Below are positions 42,597-51,300 of a DNA stretch of 64,000 nucleotides, piece after piece (position 1 is the first letter of the stretch; each line of letters opens with the position of its first letter). Made by a program: the position numbers and the translations under genes. The notes under the pieces were generated by a model, which saw only the letters and a program-made list of their open reading frames with translations, had not been told where the DNA came from and made no database searches. The DNA lies in NCBI RefSeq assembly GCF_004298475.1, contig NZ_SCRP01000009.1, forward strand, positions 83,856-147,855, read 5' to 3'. Source of the DNA: Paraburkholderia sp. (GTDB lineage: Bacteria > Pseudomonadota > Gammaproteobacteria > Burkholderiales > Burkholderiaceae).

Positions 42597-43919
42597 ATGG
42601 GACGCAAATCGCATTCGCGCGCACTGTCGATCTGGGCCAACGGAGAACGGGTCGGCGCATGGGTCGTGACGCCCTCGGGCGATATGGAGCTGCGCTATGA
42701 CGCCGCCTGGAAGCAGTCCGCAGCCGGGCGGCCATTGTCGCTTTCGCTGCCGTTCGGCGTGGGCGAGCGCCCGCTGCGCGGCGAACGCGTTCACAACTAC
42801 TTCGACAATCTGTTGCCCGATAGCCCGCAGATCCGCCGCCGTATCGCGACCCGCTTCAGCACGCAGACTGTGGACGCGTTCGACTTGCTCAAGGCGATTG
42901 GGCGCGACTGCGTGGGCGCCGTGCAGTTGCTGGACGAGGACGAAGTGCCGGAGAACGTCGGCGCGGTCGAGGGCACGCCGATGAGCGACGCCGCTGTCGA
43001 GCGCCTGCTGCTCGAAACGTCCGGCGCCGTGTCGGGTGCGGGCGACGAAAGCGATGAGTTGCGCATCTCGCTCGCGGGCGCGCAGGAAAAAACCGCGTTG
43101 CTTCATCACGGAGGCCAGTGGTGCCTGCCGCGCGGTGCGACGCCCACCACGCATATCCTCAAGTTGCCGCTCGGCCTGATCGGGCGCCGCAAGGTGGACT
43201 TCCAGACATCGGTCGAAAACGAATGGCTTTGTCTCGCGGTGCTGAAGGCGTATGGGTTGCCGGTTTCGTCGGCGCAGATTCTGCGCTTTCGCGAGCAGAA
43301 GGTGCTCTGCGTCGAGCGCTTCGATCGCGCGTGGTCGCGCAGCGGCGCACTGCTGCGTCTGCCGCAGGAAGATTTTTGTCAGGCGCTCGGCGTGCCGCCG
43401 CATCTCAAGTACGAGTCGCACGGTGGGCCCGGCATGCGCGAGATCGCCGGTATCCTGCGGCAATCGCAGCGCCCGCAAGAAGATATCGAAACGTTTCTCG
43501 GCGCGCAGATCGTGTTCTGGATGCTCGCAGCGCCGGACGGCCACGCGAAGAATTTCAGCATCCGCCTGCTGCCGGGCGGACGTTTCCAGCTTGCGCCGCT
43601 CTATGACGTGATGTCGATCTGGCCCGTCGAGGGCGATGGCGGCAGCCAATGGTCATGGCACAAGACGACGCTCGCCATGGCCGTGTGGGGACGAACGCGC
43701 CACTATCGGATGCGCGACGTGAAGCGTGCGCATTTCGACACGACCGCGCAGTTGTGTCACTACGGCGCGGACGCCGGGCTGCTCGTCGATCGCTTTATTG
43801 AACGTACGCCGGAAGTGATCGGGCAGGTTGCATCGGCGCTGCCCGAAGGATTTCCGGAGCGCGTCGCTGAGCGTCTGTTCGATGGGTTGCGGCTTTCGGC
43901 GCAACGGCTGGATGCCTGA
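42597..43919 (+). CDS. hipA: HipA-like serine/threonine kinase toxin
   Basis: A 440-residue kinase toxin of normal HipA length. HNYFDNLLPDS is the N-terminal HipA signature. RISLAGAQEKTALL has S158 at the place of the inhibitory autophosphorylated Ser of E. coli HipA (S150) and the P-loop Lys. The catalytic Asp is D314 in APDGHAKNFS, and the metal-binding Asp D337 in LYDVMS. HipA proteins phosphorylate glutamyl-tRNA synthetase and cause growth arrest and persistence; whether this one has the same target is not shown. No residues appear lost. Confidence 0.88.
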   Translation: MGRKSHSRALSIWANGERVGAWVVTPSGDMELRYDAAWKQSAAGRPLSLSLPFGVGERPLRGERVHNYFDNLLPDSPQIRRRIATRFSTQTVDAFDLLKAIGRDCVGAVQLLDEDEVPENVGAVEGTPMSDAAVERLLLETSGAVSGAGDESDELRISLAGAQEKTALLHHGGQWCLPRGATPTTHILKLPLGLIGRRKVDFQTSVENEWLCLAVLKAYGLPVSSAQILRFREQKVLCVERFDRAWSRSGALLRLPQEDFCQALGVPPHLKYESHGGPGMREIAGILRQSQRPQEDIETFLGAQIVFWMLAAPDGHAKNFSIRLLPGGRFQLAPLYDVMSIWPVEGDGGSQWSWHKTTLAMAVWGRTRHYRMRDVKRAHFDTTAQLCHYGADAGLLVDRFIERTPEVIGQVASALPEGFPERVAERLFDGLRLSAQRLDA

Positions 43920-43948
43920 GGCGGCATGACGCACGAAGTCAAGCGGCA

Positions 43949-43989
43949 CGAAGTAAAGCGGCGCGTGGAACACGCGCCGCTTTACTTCG
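43949..43989. terminator. Bidirectional terminator between hipA and ilvE
   Basis: A perfect 19-bp stem, CGAAGTAAAGCGGCGCGTG paired with its complement at 43971-43989, closes on a GAA loop (43968-43970). It sits 30 bases after hipA and 59 before the ilvE 3' end, between convergent genes. The left arm is preceded by a related direct copy, CACGAAGTCAAGCGG (43933-43947). Confidence 0.85.
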
Positions 43990-44047
43990 AGGCCGGCCCG
44001 CGATGCGCGGCTAAAAACCGCCCGGACCGGCATGACTGGCGTGTGCT

Positions 44048-45157
44048 TTACGCCTTTTTCGACGTTTCCAGTTTCCAGACCCAGTTCGACGGATCGGCGA
44101 CCTTGCCGCGCTGGATGCCGGTCAACAGCGTGCGGATACGGCGCGTAACTTCGCCTTCGCCGCCATCGCCAATCGTGAATTCGCCGTTGGCATGCCGCAC
44201 CTGGCCGATGGCCGTGACGACTGCTGCGGTGCCGCACGCAAAAGTTTCCTTCACGCGGCCGCTGGCGGCGTCTTCGCGCCACGAGTCGAATGCATACGGC
44301 GTTTCATTGACCGTGATGCCTTCCTTGCGTGCGAGTGCGATGATCGACGCGCGGGTGATGCCCGGCAAGATCGTGCCGGAAAGCGGCGGCGTGACGAGCG
44401 AGCCGTCGTCCATCACGAAGAACACGTTCATGCCGCCGAGTTCCTCGATCCAGCGGTGCTGGGCTGCGTCGAGGAAGACCACCTGGTCGCAGCCCTTCGC
44501 CGAAGCTTCGGTCTGGGCGATCAGGCTGGCGGCGTAATTGCCGCCGCACTTGGCTGCACCCGTGCCGCCGGGCGCGGCGCGCGTGTATTGATCGGACACC
44601 CACACGGTGACAGCCGACTTGCCCGACTTGAAGTACGGGCCGACCGGGCACGCGATCACGCAGAACACATACTCCGCCGAGGAGCGCACGCCGAGGAAGC
44701 TCTCGGTCGCGAACATGAACGGGCGAATGTAAAGGCTGCCGTCGCCGCCGGGCACCCAGGCCTGGTCGATGTCGACGAGCGCCTCGATGGCTTGCATGAA
44801 CAGCTCTTCGGGCAGATCGGCCATCGACATGCGGGCTGCCGACGCGCGGAAACGCTTTGCGTTTTCTTGCGGACGGAACAGCGCGATCGAGCCGTCTTCG
44901 TAGCGATAGGCCTTCATGCCTTCGAAGATTTCCTGCGCGTAATGGAGCACGGCGCAGGCCGGATCGATCTGGAACGGACGGCGCGCTTCGACCTTGGCGT
45001 CATGCCAGCCGCGCGAATCGCTCCAGCGGATCGTGACCATGTGGTCGGTGAAGACACGACCGAAGACGGGGCTCTCCAGACGGGCGGCGATCTGGTCCGC
45101 GGGCGTGGGATTGGGGTGTTGTTCGGTGACAAACTGCATGCGACTGCTCGTGCTCAT
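44048..45157 (-). CDS. ilvE: Branched-chain amino acid aminotransferase
   Basis: A 369-residue PLP fold-type IV aminotransferase of the longer, eukaryotic-like class. The PLP Lys is K203 in GGTGAAKCGGNYAAS. ALHYAQEIFEGMKAYR-type sequence (VLHYAQEIFEGMKAYRYEDG) and TPPLSGTILPGITR are further signatures. It makes Val, Leu and Ile from their 2-oxo acids with glutamate. The Met of MSTSSRMQF is used; the upstream extension (rich in Lys/Arg/Gln) is probably untranslated. It is monocistronic. Confidence 0.93.
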   Translation of the reverse strand: MSTSSRMQFVTEQHPNPTPADQIAARLESPVFGRVFTDHMVTIRWSDSRGWHDAKVEARRPFQIDPACAVLHYAQEIFEGMKAYRYEDGSIALFRPQENAKRFRASAARMSMADLPEELFMQAIEALVDIDQAWVPGGDGSLYIRPFMFATESFLGVRSSAEYVFCVIACPVGPYFKSGKSAVTVWVSDQYTRAAPGGTGAAKCGGNYAASLIAQTEASAKGCDQVVFLDAAQHRWIEELGGMNVFFVMDDGSLVTPPLSGTILPGITRASIIALARKEGITVNETPYAFDSWREDAASGRVKETFACGTAAVVTAIGQVRHANGEFTIGDGGEGEVTRRIRTLLTGIQRGKVADPSNWVWKLETSKKA

Positions 45158-45681
45158 GTTTCGCTGTCTCACGGTTGTTGATGGCGGTTGTCGCGCTATT
45201 TTCAGCTTTTTTTGGCGTTTGGTGCAGACTTTCCGGCAAGGCACGCGAGCGAATCATGCGCGAAGGGCAGGAAATGCGGGTGCGCCGGGGCGTAAATGAG
45301 AATCGTGCCTGCGCGGCCTGGCTTGCCGGATGACGCTTGCCGCCTGTCCAGATCATGTTTTTCGCATGCCTTGCGTTGTCCCTGCCGCGCCGCGTTATTG
45401 GGGTGATGTGAGGCGATATGGGCAGTTGGCCGATGATCCCGACATTGCATTTCGCCGCGATTGCGCCAAAGTTGAAAACCGCTTCGTTCAGGGTCGCATC
45501 CCGCAGGCGCGCAAACGGGCCGCGCACGAACCCGGATTACCGCCGCAGCCGCTATGTGCACCAGGGAATCCACGGAGATGTGCGCACGCTACGCGTATCG
45601 CGCGCGCACATGTGAGGACGGCTCCCGTTCAAACCGGGCGAACAAAAAAACGACCTTCGCCGCCTGCTCGTTCGGCATATC
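45158..45681. other. Intergenic region between ilvE and the MarR gene
   Basis: About 520 bases without a supported gene. The frames crossing it have no family features. It should contain the ilvE promoter on the left and leads into the MarR operator/promoter on the right. Confidence 0.5.
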
Positions 45682-45710
45682 GTTGAAATTTTCAACTAAT
45701 CCTCTATACT
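45682..45710 (+). promoter_or_regulatory. MarR operator overlapping a sigma-70 promoter
   Basis: GTTGAAA-T-TTTCAAC (45682-45696) is a perfect 15-base palindrome. It contains the -35 box TTGAAA (45683-45688); the -10 box TATACT (45705-45710) follows after 16 bases. The start codon of the MarR gene is about 40 bases on. Binding of a MarR dimer here would block RNA polymerase, so autorepression is likely. Confidence 0.75.
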
Positions 45711-45750
45711 CGCCGCCAACCAGCCGAGGCTCAGTCACGGAGGCGTGCAT

Positions 45751-46194
45751 TTGGATCCGGTATTCCTCACTTTCAGACTCGACCTCGCGAGCGCGTTGCT
45801 GACCGAGCAGGCCAATAACGTTTATCGCGAGCGATGGGATCTGGACGTGCGCGCCTTGCGCGTGCTGCGTCTCGTCTGCGCGGAGCCGGGCGTCACGCCG
45901 AAAGTCGTGTCGCGACGCGCGCTCGTCGAAAAAACCCTGCTTTCGAAGATCCTTGCGGATCTCGAAGCGCGCGGCCTGATCATTCGCGAGACGCATGCGC
46001 AGGATGGCCGTAGCGTCGCGCTGCGGGCATCGCGCGAGGGCGCGAAGGTCGCAAAGGAATCGGAGCGATTGGGCCGGGCGCTGGAAGCGGAACTCGCGGC
46101 AGCGCTCAGCGACCGGGAGCGCAATACGCTCGACCGTCTGCTGGCGAAACTCGCGACCAGTCTGATGGCACCCGCCGACAACGAGGCCCTGTGA
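45751..46194 (+). CDS. MarR-family transcriptional regulator
   Basis: A 147-residue winged-helix regulator. Helices 3-4 and the wing are PKVVSRRALVEKTLLSKILA and LEARGLIIRETHAQDGRSVA. GGAGG at 45739-45743 leaves only one base before a GTG at 45745 but seven before TTG 45751, so TTG 45751 is taken as the start. It is coupled by GTGA overlap to the membrane protein that follows and probably controls both through the palindrome upstream. The ligand is unknown. Confidence 0.85.
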   Translation: MDPVFLTFRLDLASALLTEQANNVYRERWDLDVRALRVLRLVCAEPGVTPKVVSRRALVEKTLLSKILADLEARGLIIRETHAQDGRSVALRASREGAKVAKESERLGRALEAELAAALSDRERNTLDRLLAKLATSLMAPADNEAL

Positions 46195-46832
46195 ACGTTC
46201 ATACCGCCTATACCGTGCTCGACCTCGTCGGCACTTTCGCATTCGCAATCAGCGGCGCCGTTGCTGCCCGTCAAAAGCGGCTCGACCTGTTCGGCATCGC
46301 GACCGTCACGTTCATGGTCGCCTGCGGCGGCGGCATCGTCCGCGACATCTGCATCGGCGCCGTGCCGCCTGCCGGGTTGTCGAACTGGCGCTATCTCGCC
46401 GTGTCGCTGGCCGCGTCCGCGGTCACCATCGTCGCTTATGGTCCGGTGCGCCGCCTGCGTCACTCCGTGCTCTTCTTCGATGCGATCGGCCTCGGGCTCT
46501 TTGCCGTCACCGGCGCCGAAAAAGCGCTTTCGTATAGCCACAGCGCCGAACTCGCGATTCTGATGGGGATGGTGAGCGCAGTCGGCGGTGGCGTATTGCG
46601 CGACATGATGCTCTCGCGCGTGCCCGCCATTCTGGAGCGCGAGATTTACGCTTCGGCGGCGCTGCTCGGCGCGACGCTCGAAGTGGGGCTGACCGAGGCC
46701 GGATGGTCGTCGAACTGGACCGCCTGGATAGCAGTCATTGCCTGCGTGCTGCTGCGCCTCGCGTCACTCTATTTCGGCTGGCGTTTGCCGGTGTTTCATG
46801 CGCGCGAGGACGGCAGGCGCGGCGAGCGGTGA
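46191..46832 (+). CDS. TRIC/UPF0126-family cation channel
   Basis: A 213-residue membrane protein with seven TM helices and two repeats of the TRIC family: FAFAISGAVAARQKRLDLFG with GGGIVRDICIG, and FAVTGAEKAL with GGGVLRDMML. The paired glycine-rich RD motifs bind lipid/ions at the pore. Bacterial members are trimeric cation channels. The GTG start overlaps the MarR stop by four bases (GTGA at 46191-46194), so regulator and channel are one unit. Confidence 0.88.
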   Translation: MNVHTAYTVLDLVGTFAFAISGAVAARQKRLDLFGIATVTFMVACGGGIVRDICIGAVPPAGLSNWRYLAVSLAASAVTIVAYGPVRRLRHSVLFFDAIGLGLFAVTGAEKALSYSHSAELAILMGMVSAVGGGVLRDMMLSRVPAILEREIYASAALLGATLEVGLTEAGWSSNWTAWIAVIACVLLRLASLYFGWRLPVFHAREDGRRGER

Positions 46833-46914
46833 CTGGCTCGTGCGCTTCATATAGCGTCGCGACCCGTCGCATCGCAGGTCGCGCAAGAAAGATGCGTGCG
46901 AAACCGTTTCGCTG

Positions 46915-48963
46915 CTACTCGTCAGGAACCTGGCGCGCCTTGTGTTGTGCCGCCAGTTTTTCCTGCTGGTTTGACGGCACCACATCGTAGTGGCTCAACT
47001 GGATGCTGTAGTTGCCGTGCCCGCCCGCCAGCGCATTCAGGCGCGACTGGTAGTCGTCGAGTTCGGCAAGCGGAACCTTGCCCGCAATCACCATCGCATT
47101 GCCGCCCAGCGCGCGCGTGCCATTGACTTGTCCGCGACGCGACGACAGGTCGCCGATGATGTCGCCCATCGCCGCTTCCGGCGTCATCACCTCGATGTCG
47201 ACAATCGGTTCGAGCACGATCGGCTGCGCCTTGAGCACGGCATCGATAAACGCTTTGCGGCCCGCCGTGACGAACGCTACTTCCTTCGAATCGACCGGAT
47301 GGCTCTTGCCGTCGAATACGGTTACGCGCACGTCCTGCATCGGAAAGCCTGCCAGCGGTCCGTTCTCGATGATCTGCAAAATGCCTTTTTCCACGGCGGG
47401 AATGAACTGCGAAGGAATCGCGCCGCCCTTGACGGCATCGACGAACTCGAACCCCGCGCCGCGCGGCAGCGGCTCCACGCGCAACATGACTTCGCCGAAC
47501 TGTCCGGCGCCGCCCGTCTGCTTCTTGTGCCTGCAATGTCCCTCCGCTTTGCCGCCAATGGTCTCGCGCCACGCGATGGTCGGCGGCCTTGTCGTGACTT
47601 CCAGCTTGTATTGCTCGGTCAGCCGCTCGAGCATGTAGCGCAGATGCAGTTCGCCGAGTCCGCGCACGACTGTTTCGTTGGTGCCTGCCGGGTGTTCGAT
47701 CAACAGGCAGGGATCTTCGGCGGCGAGCTTTTGCAGGATTTCCCACAGGCGCTGTTCGTTGCCGCGGCGCGCCGCCTCGATCGCCAGACCGTAGATCGGC
47801 GTGGGGAACTTGAGCGGCGTGAGGTGGATGTTGCCGTCTTCGGGCGCGTCGTGCAGCACGGCGTCAAAGCCGATGTCCTCGGCCTTCGATACCGCGCAGA
47901 GGTTGCCGGGGCCCGCGCGCTGGATCTCCGCATGCTCCTTTCCCTGCAACGTCAGCAGATGCGTGACCTTGAACGGCTGGCGGCCATCGCCGATATAGAG
48001 CTGGCTGTCCCGGACGACCGTGCCCTGATGGATGCGAAACACGGCCATTCTGCCGATATACGGATCCATCACGATCTTGAACACGTGCGCGAGCACGTGT
48101 TTATCGGCCACCGGTTCCGCATGCACGGGTTCTATTTTGCCGCCCGCCTCGCGATAGAAAAGCGGCGGATTCCCCTCAGTGACATTCGGCAGAAGGTTGA
48201 CGAAAACGTCGAGCAATTGCGCAATGCCCGCGCCTGTCGCGGCGGAAGTGAAGCAGACCGGCACGAGGTGGCCCTCACGTAATGCGCGCTCGAAAGGCTC
48301 GTGCAGTTGCTCCGGGCGAATCGCTTCGCCTTGTTCCAGGTACAGCTCCATGAGCGCGGGGTCCAGTTCGATCACCTGATCGACGAGCGCGTTGTGCGCG
48401 GACTCCACGGAAAGAAAATCGGCGTCGCCTGCCGGGTTGAAGAAGCAGTCCACCACGTCTTGTCCGCCGTGCGCGGGCAGATTGATGGGCAGGCAGTTCT
48501 TGCCGAACATCTCCTGGATTTGCGCGAGCAGCCCGGGCAGGTCGACCTTTTCGCCGTCGATGCCGTTGACGACGATCATCCGGCATAGCTTGCGATCCTG
48601 CGCATACGACATCATCCGGCGCGTGGTCATTTCAATGCCGGTGCGCGCATTGATCACGATGGCGGCGGTTTCGACGGCGGGCAGCGCGCCGATCGATAAC
48701 CCCGCGAAGTCGGGATAGCCCGGCGTGTCGACGAGATAAATGCACGTGTCGCGGTAATGCAGATGAGCGATGGAGGAACTGAGCGAATGGTGATACTTGC
48801 GTTCGAGGGGATCGAAATCGCACAGGGACGTGCCGCGATCCACACTGCCTGCTGCCCGTAACGTGCCGCCCTGGTACAGCAGCGCTTCCGCGAGCGATGT
48901 CTTGCCGCAGCCAGCGTGGCCGACGAGAGCGATGGTTCGGATGGCTTCGGGAGTGAAATCCAT
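46915..48963 (-). CDS. EF-G paralogue with a variant G4 motif
   Basis: A 682-residue translational GTPase with the EF-G domain order. G1 is GHAGCGKTSLAE, G3 is DTPGYPDFAG. G4 reads N133-G-I-D136 where canonical EF-G has NKxD, so the Lys that packs on guanine is replaced by Gly. Domain IV (QTGGAGQFGEVMLRVEPLPR) and domain V (PIVDIEVMTPEAAMGDIIGD) are complete. It is about 20 residues shorter than housekeeping EF-G and belongs to the EF-G-like group (FusA2-like), roles unclear. ATG 48963 follows GGTGG; a GTG at 48972 overlaps that site. No rps or tuf genes are adjacent. Confidence 0.87.
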   Translation of the reverse strand: MDFTPEAIRTIALVGHAGCGKTSLAEALLYQGGTLRAAGSVDRGTSLCDFDPLERKYHHSLSSSIAHLHYRDTCIYLVDTPGYPDFAGLSIGALPAVETAAIVINARTGIEMTTRRMMSYAQDRKLCRMIVVNGIDGEKVDLPGLLAQIQEMFGKNCLPINLPAHGGQDVVDCFFNPAGDADFLSVESAHNALVDQVIELDPALMELYLEQGEAIRPEQLHEPFERALREGHLVPVCFTSAATGAGIAQLLDVFVNLLPNVTEGNPPLFYREAGGKIEPVHAEPVADKHVLAHVFKIVMDPYIGRMAVFRIHQGTVVRDSQLYIGDGRQPFKVTHLLTLQGKEHAEIQRAGPGNLCAVSKAEDIGFDAVLHDAPEDGNIHLTPLKFPTPIYGLAIEAARRGNEQRLWEILQKLAAEDPCLLIEHPAGTNETVVRGLGELHLRYMLERLTEQYKLEVTTRPPTIAWRETIGGKAEGHCRHKKQTGGAGQFGEVMLRVEPLPRGAGFEFVDAVKGGAIPSQFIPAVEKGILQIIENGPLAGFPMQDVRVTVFDGKSHPVDSKEVAFVTAGRKAFIDAVLKAQPIVLEPIVDIEVMTPEAAMGDIIGDLSSRRGQVNGTRALGGNAMVIAGKVPLAELDDYQSRLNALAGGHGNYSIQLSHYDVVPSNQQEKLAAQHKARQVPDE

Positions 48964-49080
48964 AATCGCCACCGTTGAGTGGATGTTCGGGAATTATTGG
49001 CGAAAATCGGCCGAGCCGCCAGATTCTGTCGAACACTATAACGCGCGCGGCCTGCTTTGTATCTTGCCGTTTGTTGACGA

Positions 49081-49167
49081 ATCTACGTGCGAGTTGGCGC
49101 ACGAATTTGTGTCTGCGTCTGTGTTTGCGCTTGCGTGCGAATTTGCGTACGAATTTGCGTTTGAAAT
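49081..49167. repeat. Degenerate short repeats (GCG-x-ACGAATTTGC type)
   Basis: Between the EF-G paralogue and the persulfide dioxygenase the units GCACGAATTTGTG, GTGCGAATTTGCG and GTACGAATTTGCG recur, together with GTCTGCGTCTGTGTTTGCG. The arrangement looks like slippage of a 12-base unit. The minus-strand reading of these repeats is Lys/Arg/Phe-rich and is not taken as a gene. Confidence 0.55.
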
Positions 49168-49188
49168 GCTCCCGCACCGCACAAAAAC

Positions 49189-50262
49189 TCAGGGGCTGGC
49201 GTTTTCGACGATGCGGCCTTCAGCGCGCCAGCGCAGCATTCCGCCCGCCAGATTGGCGACAGCCGGAAAACCGGCCTTGCGCAAGATCGTCGTTGCCTGT
49301 GCAGAGCGGCCTCCCGCGCGGCAGACGGTTACGACCGGGCGATCAAGCTGAATTTCTCCAGCACGTTGCGCAAGATCGCCCAGTGGAATCAGCGTCGCAT
49401 GGGGAATGCGCCCCAGCGGACCTTCGTATTCGTCGGGCTCGCGGACATCGATGATCTGCACGGCCGTTAGCTGCTCTTCGAGCGACTGCGGACTGATTTC
49501 CCATATGCCTGCGAAGGTGTAGGTCAGCACGGCCCAATCGGGTTCCGCGATCTGGGTCGGGTCGCACGCCGCAGCGCCGCATTTCAGGTTCGCAGGCACG
49601 GCGACGGCAATCTGCTGTGGATGCGGCAGATTCAGATTGCACATAAAACCTGCGAAATCGTCCTCGCACAGATCGCCGCCAAGGCGCGGATTAAAGCGCT
49701 GCTCTTCGCCGACGCTCGTCACCGTCAATCCGCGGTAGTCGTGGCCAGGGAACAGCAGGGTGGACGCAGGCAGCGTGAACAGCTGTTTATGGATTGATCT
49801 GAACATCACGCGGGAATCGCCTTGCTGAAAGTCGGTCCGGCCGGTTCCCCTGATGAGCAGGCAATCGCCTGTGAAGGCCATGCTTTCGCTATCGAGCACG
49901 AGACTGATGCAGCCGCGCGTATGGCCCGGCGTCGCGCGCACGGCGAGGTGGCGTGCGCCGAAATGGCAGCGATCGCCATGGTCGAGGTAGCGGTCGGCGC
50001 CTTGCGCGCCGCTCGCGGCGGAAATGGCGATCTGGCTGCCCGTAAGCCGCTTGAGCAACCACGCGCCCGTGACGTGATCGGCGTGAACGTGCGTATCGAT
50101 CGTGTAGAGCAGGTGCACGCCAAGTTCCTCGATCAGGGCGGCGTCGCGTCGCGCCTGCTCGAACACCGGGTCGATCAGCACCGCCTCGGCCGATTCGCTG
50201 TCGCCAAGCAGATAGGTATACGTGGACGACTGCGGGTCGATCAACTGTCGAAAAATCAGCAT
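49189..50262 (-). CDS. Persulfide dioxygenase-rhodanese fusion
   Basis: A 357-residue fusion. Residues 1-240 are an ETHE1-like metallo-beta-lactamase-fold dioxygenase with DTHVHADHVTG (H58, H60, D62), PGHTRGCISL and TGDCLLIRGTGRTDFQ. Residues about 255-355 are a rhodanese with active Cys C314 in VTVCRAGGRSAQ. The dioxygenase oxidises glutathione persulfide to sulfite; the rhodanese moves sulfane sulfur between GSH and thiosulfate. The same layout is known as PRF in Burkholderia phytofirmans. The start is ATG 50262 after GAGGAAGTGG. Monocistronic. Confidence 0.9.
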   Translation of the reverse strand: MLIFRQLIDPQSSTYTYLLGDSESAEAVLIDPVFEQARRDAALIEELGVHLLYTIDTHVHADHVTGAWLLKRLTGSQIAISAASGAQGADRYLDHGDRCHFGARHLAVRATPGHTRGCISLVLDSESMAFTGDCLLIRGTGRTDFQQGDSRVMFRSIHKQLFTLPASTLLFPGHDYRGLTVTSVGEEQRFNPRLGGDLCEDDFAGFMCNLNLPHPQQIAVAVPANLKCGAAACDPTQIAEPDWAVLTYTFAGIWEISPQSLEEQLTAVQIIDVREPDEYEGPLGRIPHATLIPLGDLAQRAGEIQLDRPVVTVCRAGGRSAQATTILRKAGFPAVANLAGGMLRWRAEGRIVENASP

Positions 50263-50303
50263 GATCCCACTTCCTCGCTGCGGCACGCGGGCCGGTTATG
50301 AAC

Positions 50304-50327
50304 ACGCGCGGCCAGAAGGCCGCGCGT
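50304..50327 (-). terminator. Hairpin between the 50.6-kb gene and the persulfide dioxygenase
   Basis: ACGCGCGGCC, loop AGAA, GGCCGCGCGT: a perfect 10-bp stem. It lies downstream of the minus-strand gene at 50556-51194 and upstream of the persulfide dioxygenase start, so it should separate the two transcripts. There is no T-run on either side. Confidence 0.55.
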
Positions 50328-50555
50328 TCGATGCCAGGTGAGGCGAACCAGATTCGGGAAATGCGGTGAAAGCCGTGCGACCGTCCCGTTGATGTCTGTC
50401 AAAGCCGGGCCGAACGCACGGCGGCCGCACGGGGAGCGTACTCCCTAACGGCGAAATTGTCGCCCAGGGTCTGCAGTATTCGCGAGGTGAACGTTACCCG
50501 ATACGGATGGGAGGCAATAGGAGGTGATTGGAGGCGGACGCCGGGGCTGCCTTCG

Positions 50556-51194
50556 CTAGTGCCGGTACAGATCGTCCATTTTATTGGCCGAAGCAGCGCG
50601 CCTGACGAAGCTATATCGGATTAACGTGGCTCGTAAGGAATGCTTGCGAATATGTCTTGTGTATCGTGTTGGCCGTACGTAGCCGTTCGCGCCCGGCCGT
50701 GTACTGCGCGGGTTGCTCGCGAGAACCGGTGCTTTCGGCGCGGATGGTGCCGCGCTTGTGCCATTCATCGCCTGTTGCAGGAGCGCGAGCGTTTCCGGGG
50801 TTTCCCCGCGCAATGCCATGACGCGGGTCGTGGCGTCGAATACGCAATCCCATTGTCCGGCCGACGCACATTGATGTGCTTGTGCAAGCATGTGATCTGT
50901 CGACCTGGCGGCTGTGGTGGGTGAAGTGATGGTTGTAGCGGCCAGCCCGGTTGAACTGTCCGCAGCACTCGCGGCAAAAGCCTGCACGGCACTACTCGTG
51001 TTGCTGCTCAAATGGTTTCCGACGTCGAATTCCGCGTCGGCTGCCAGGACGAGCAAATAGAACGTCACAGTCAGCGCCACGCTCAAACCGGAGCCCCACG
51101 TCAGCGACGCAGGTGTCTTGACCTGCACGGATTGCCCCTTACTGTGTCGGGCGATATCCGTGGGACGATGTCGAAATCGATGGAGAATCGTCAT
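50556..51194 (-). CDS. Hypothetical membrane-anchored protein next to the pga locus
   Basis: A 212-residue protein with one TM segment at residues about 33-53 (WGSGLSVALTVTFYLLVLAA). A Ser/Thr/Ala-rich linker follows, then a short helical pair with two Cys (LAQAHQCASAGQWDCVFDAT), which resembles one TPR-like hairpin. The C terminus is Arg-rich. I do not recognise a family. It lies on the strand opposite to pgaABCD together with the next exported protein, and the two may be accessory to the exopolysaccharide system or unrelated. Confidence 0.6.
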   Translation of the reverse strand: MTILHRFRHRPTDIARHSKGQSVQVKTPASLTWGSGLSVALTVTFYLLVLAADAEFDVGNHLSSNTSSAVQAFAASAADSSTGLAATTITSPTTAARSTDHMLAQAHQCASAGQWDCVFDATTRVMALRGETPETLALLQQAMNGTSAAPSAPKAPVLASNPRSTRPGANGYVRPTRYTRHIRKHSLRATLIRYSFVRRAASANKMDDLYRH

Positions 51195-51300
51195 CGCGCG
51201 AACTTCCCTGTATCCGTGGGCGTCACGCCGTGAAAAAAAGCAGCCTGTGGAGCGTCGGCGTGACGCCGTGAACCACGCAATCGCCGTACCTGGCTGGCGC

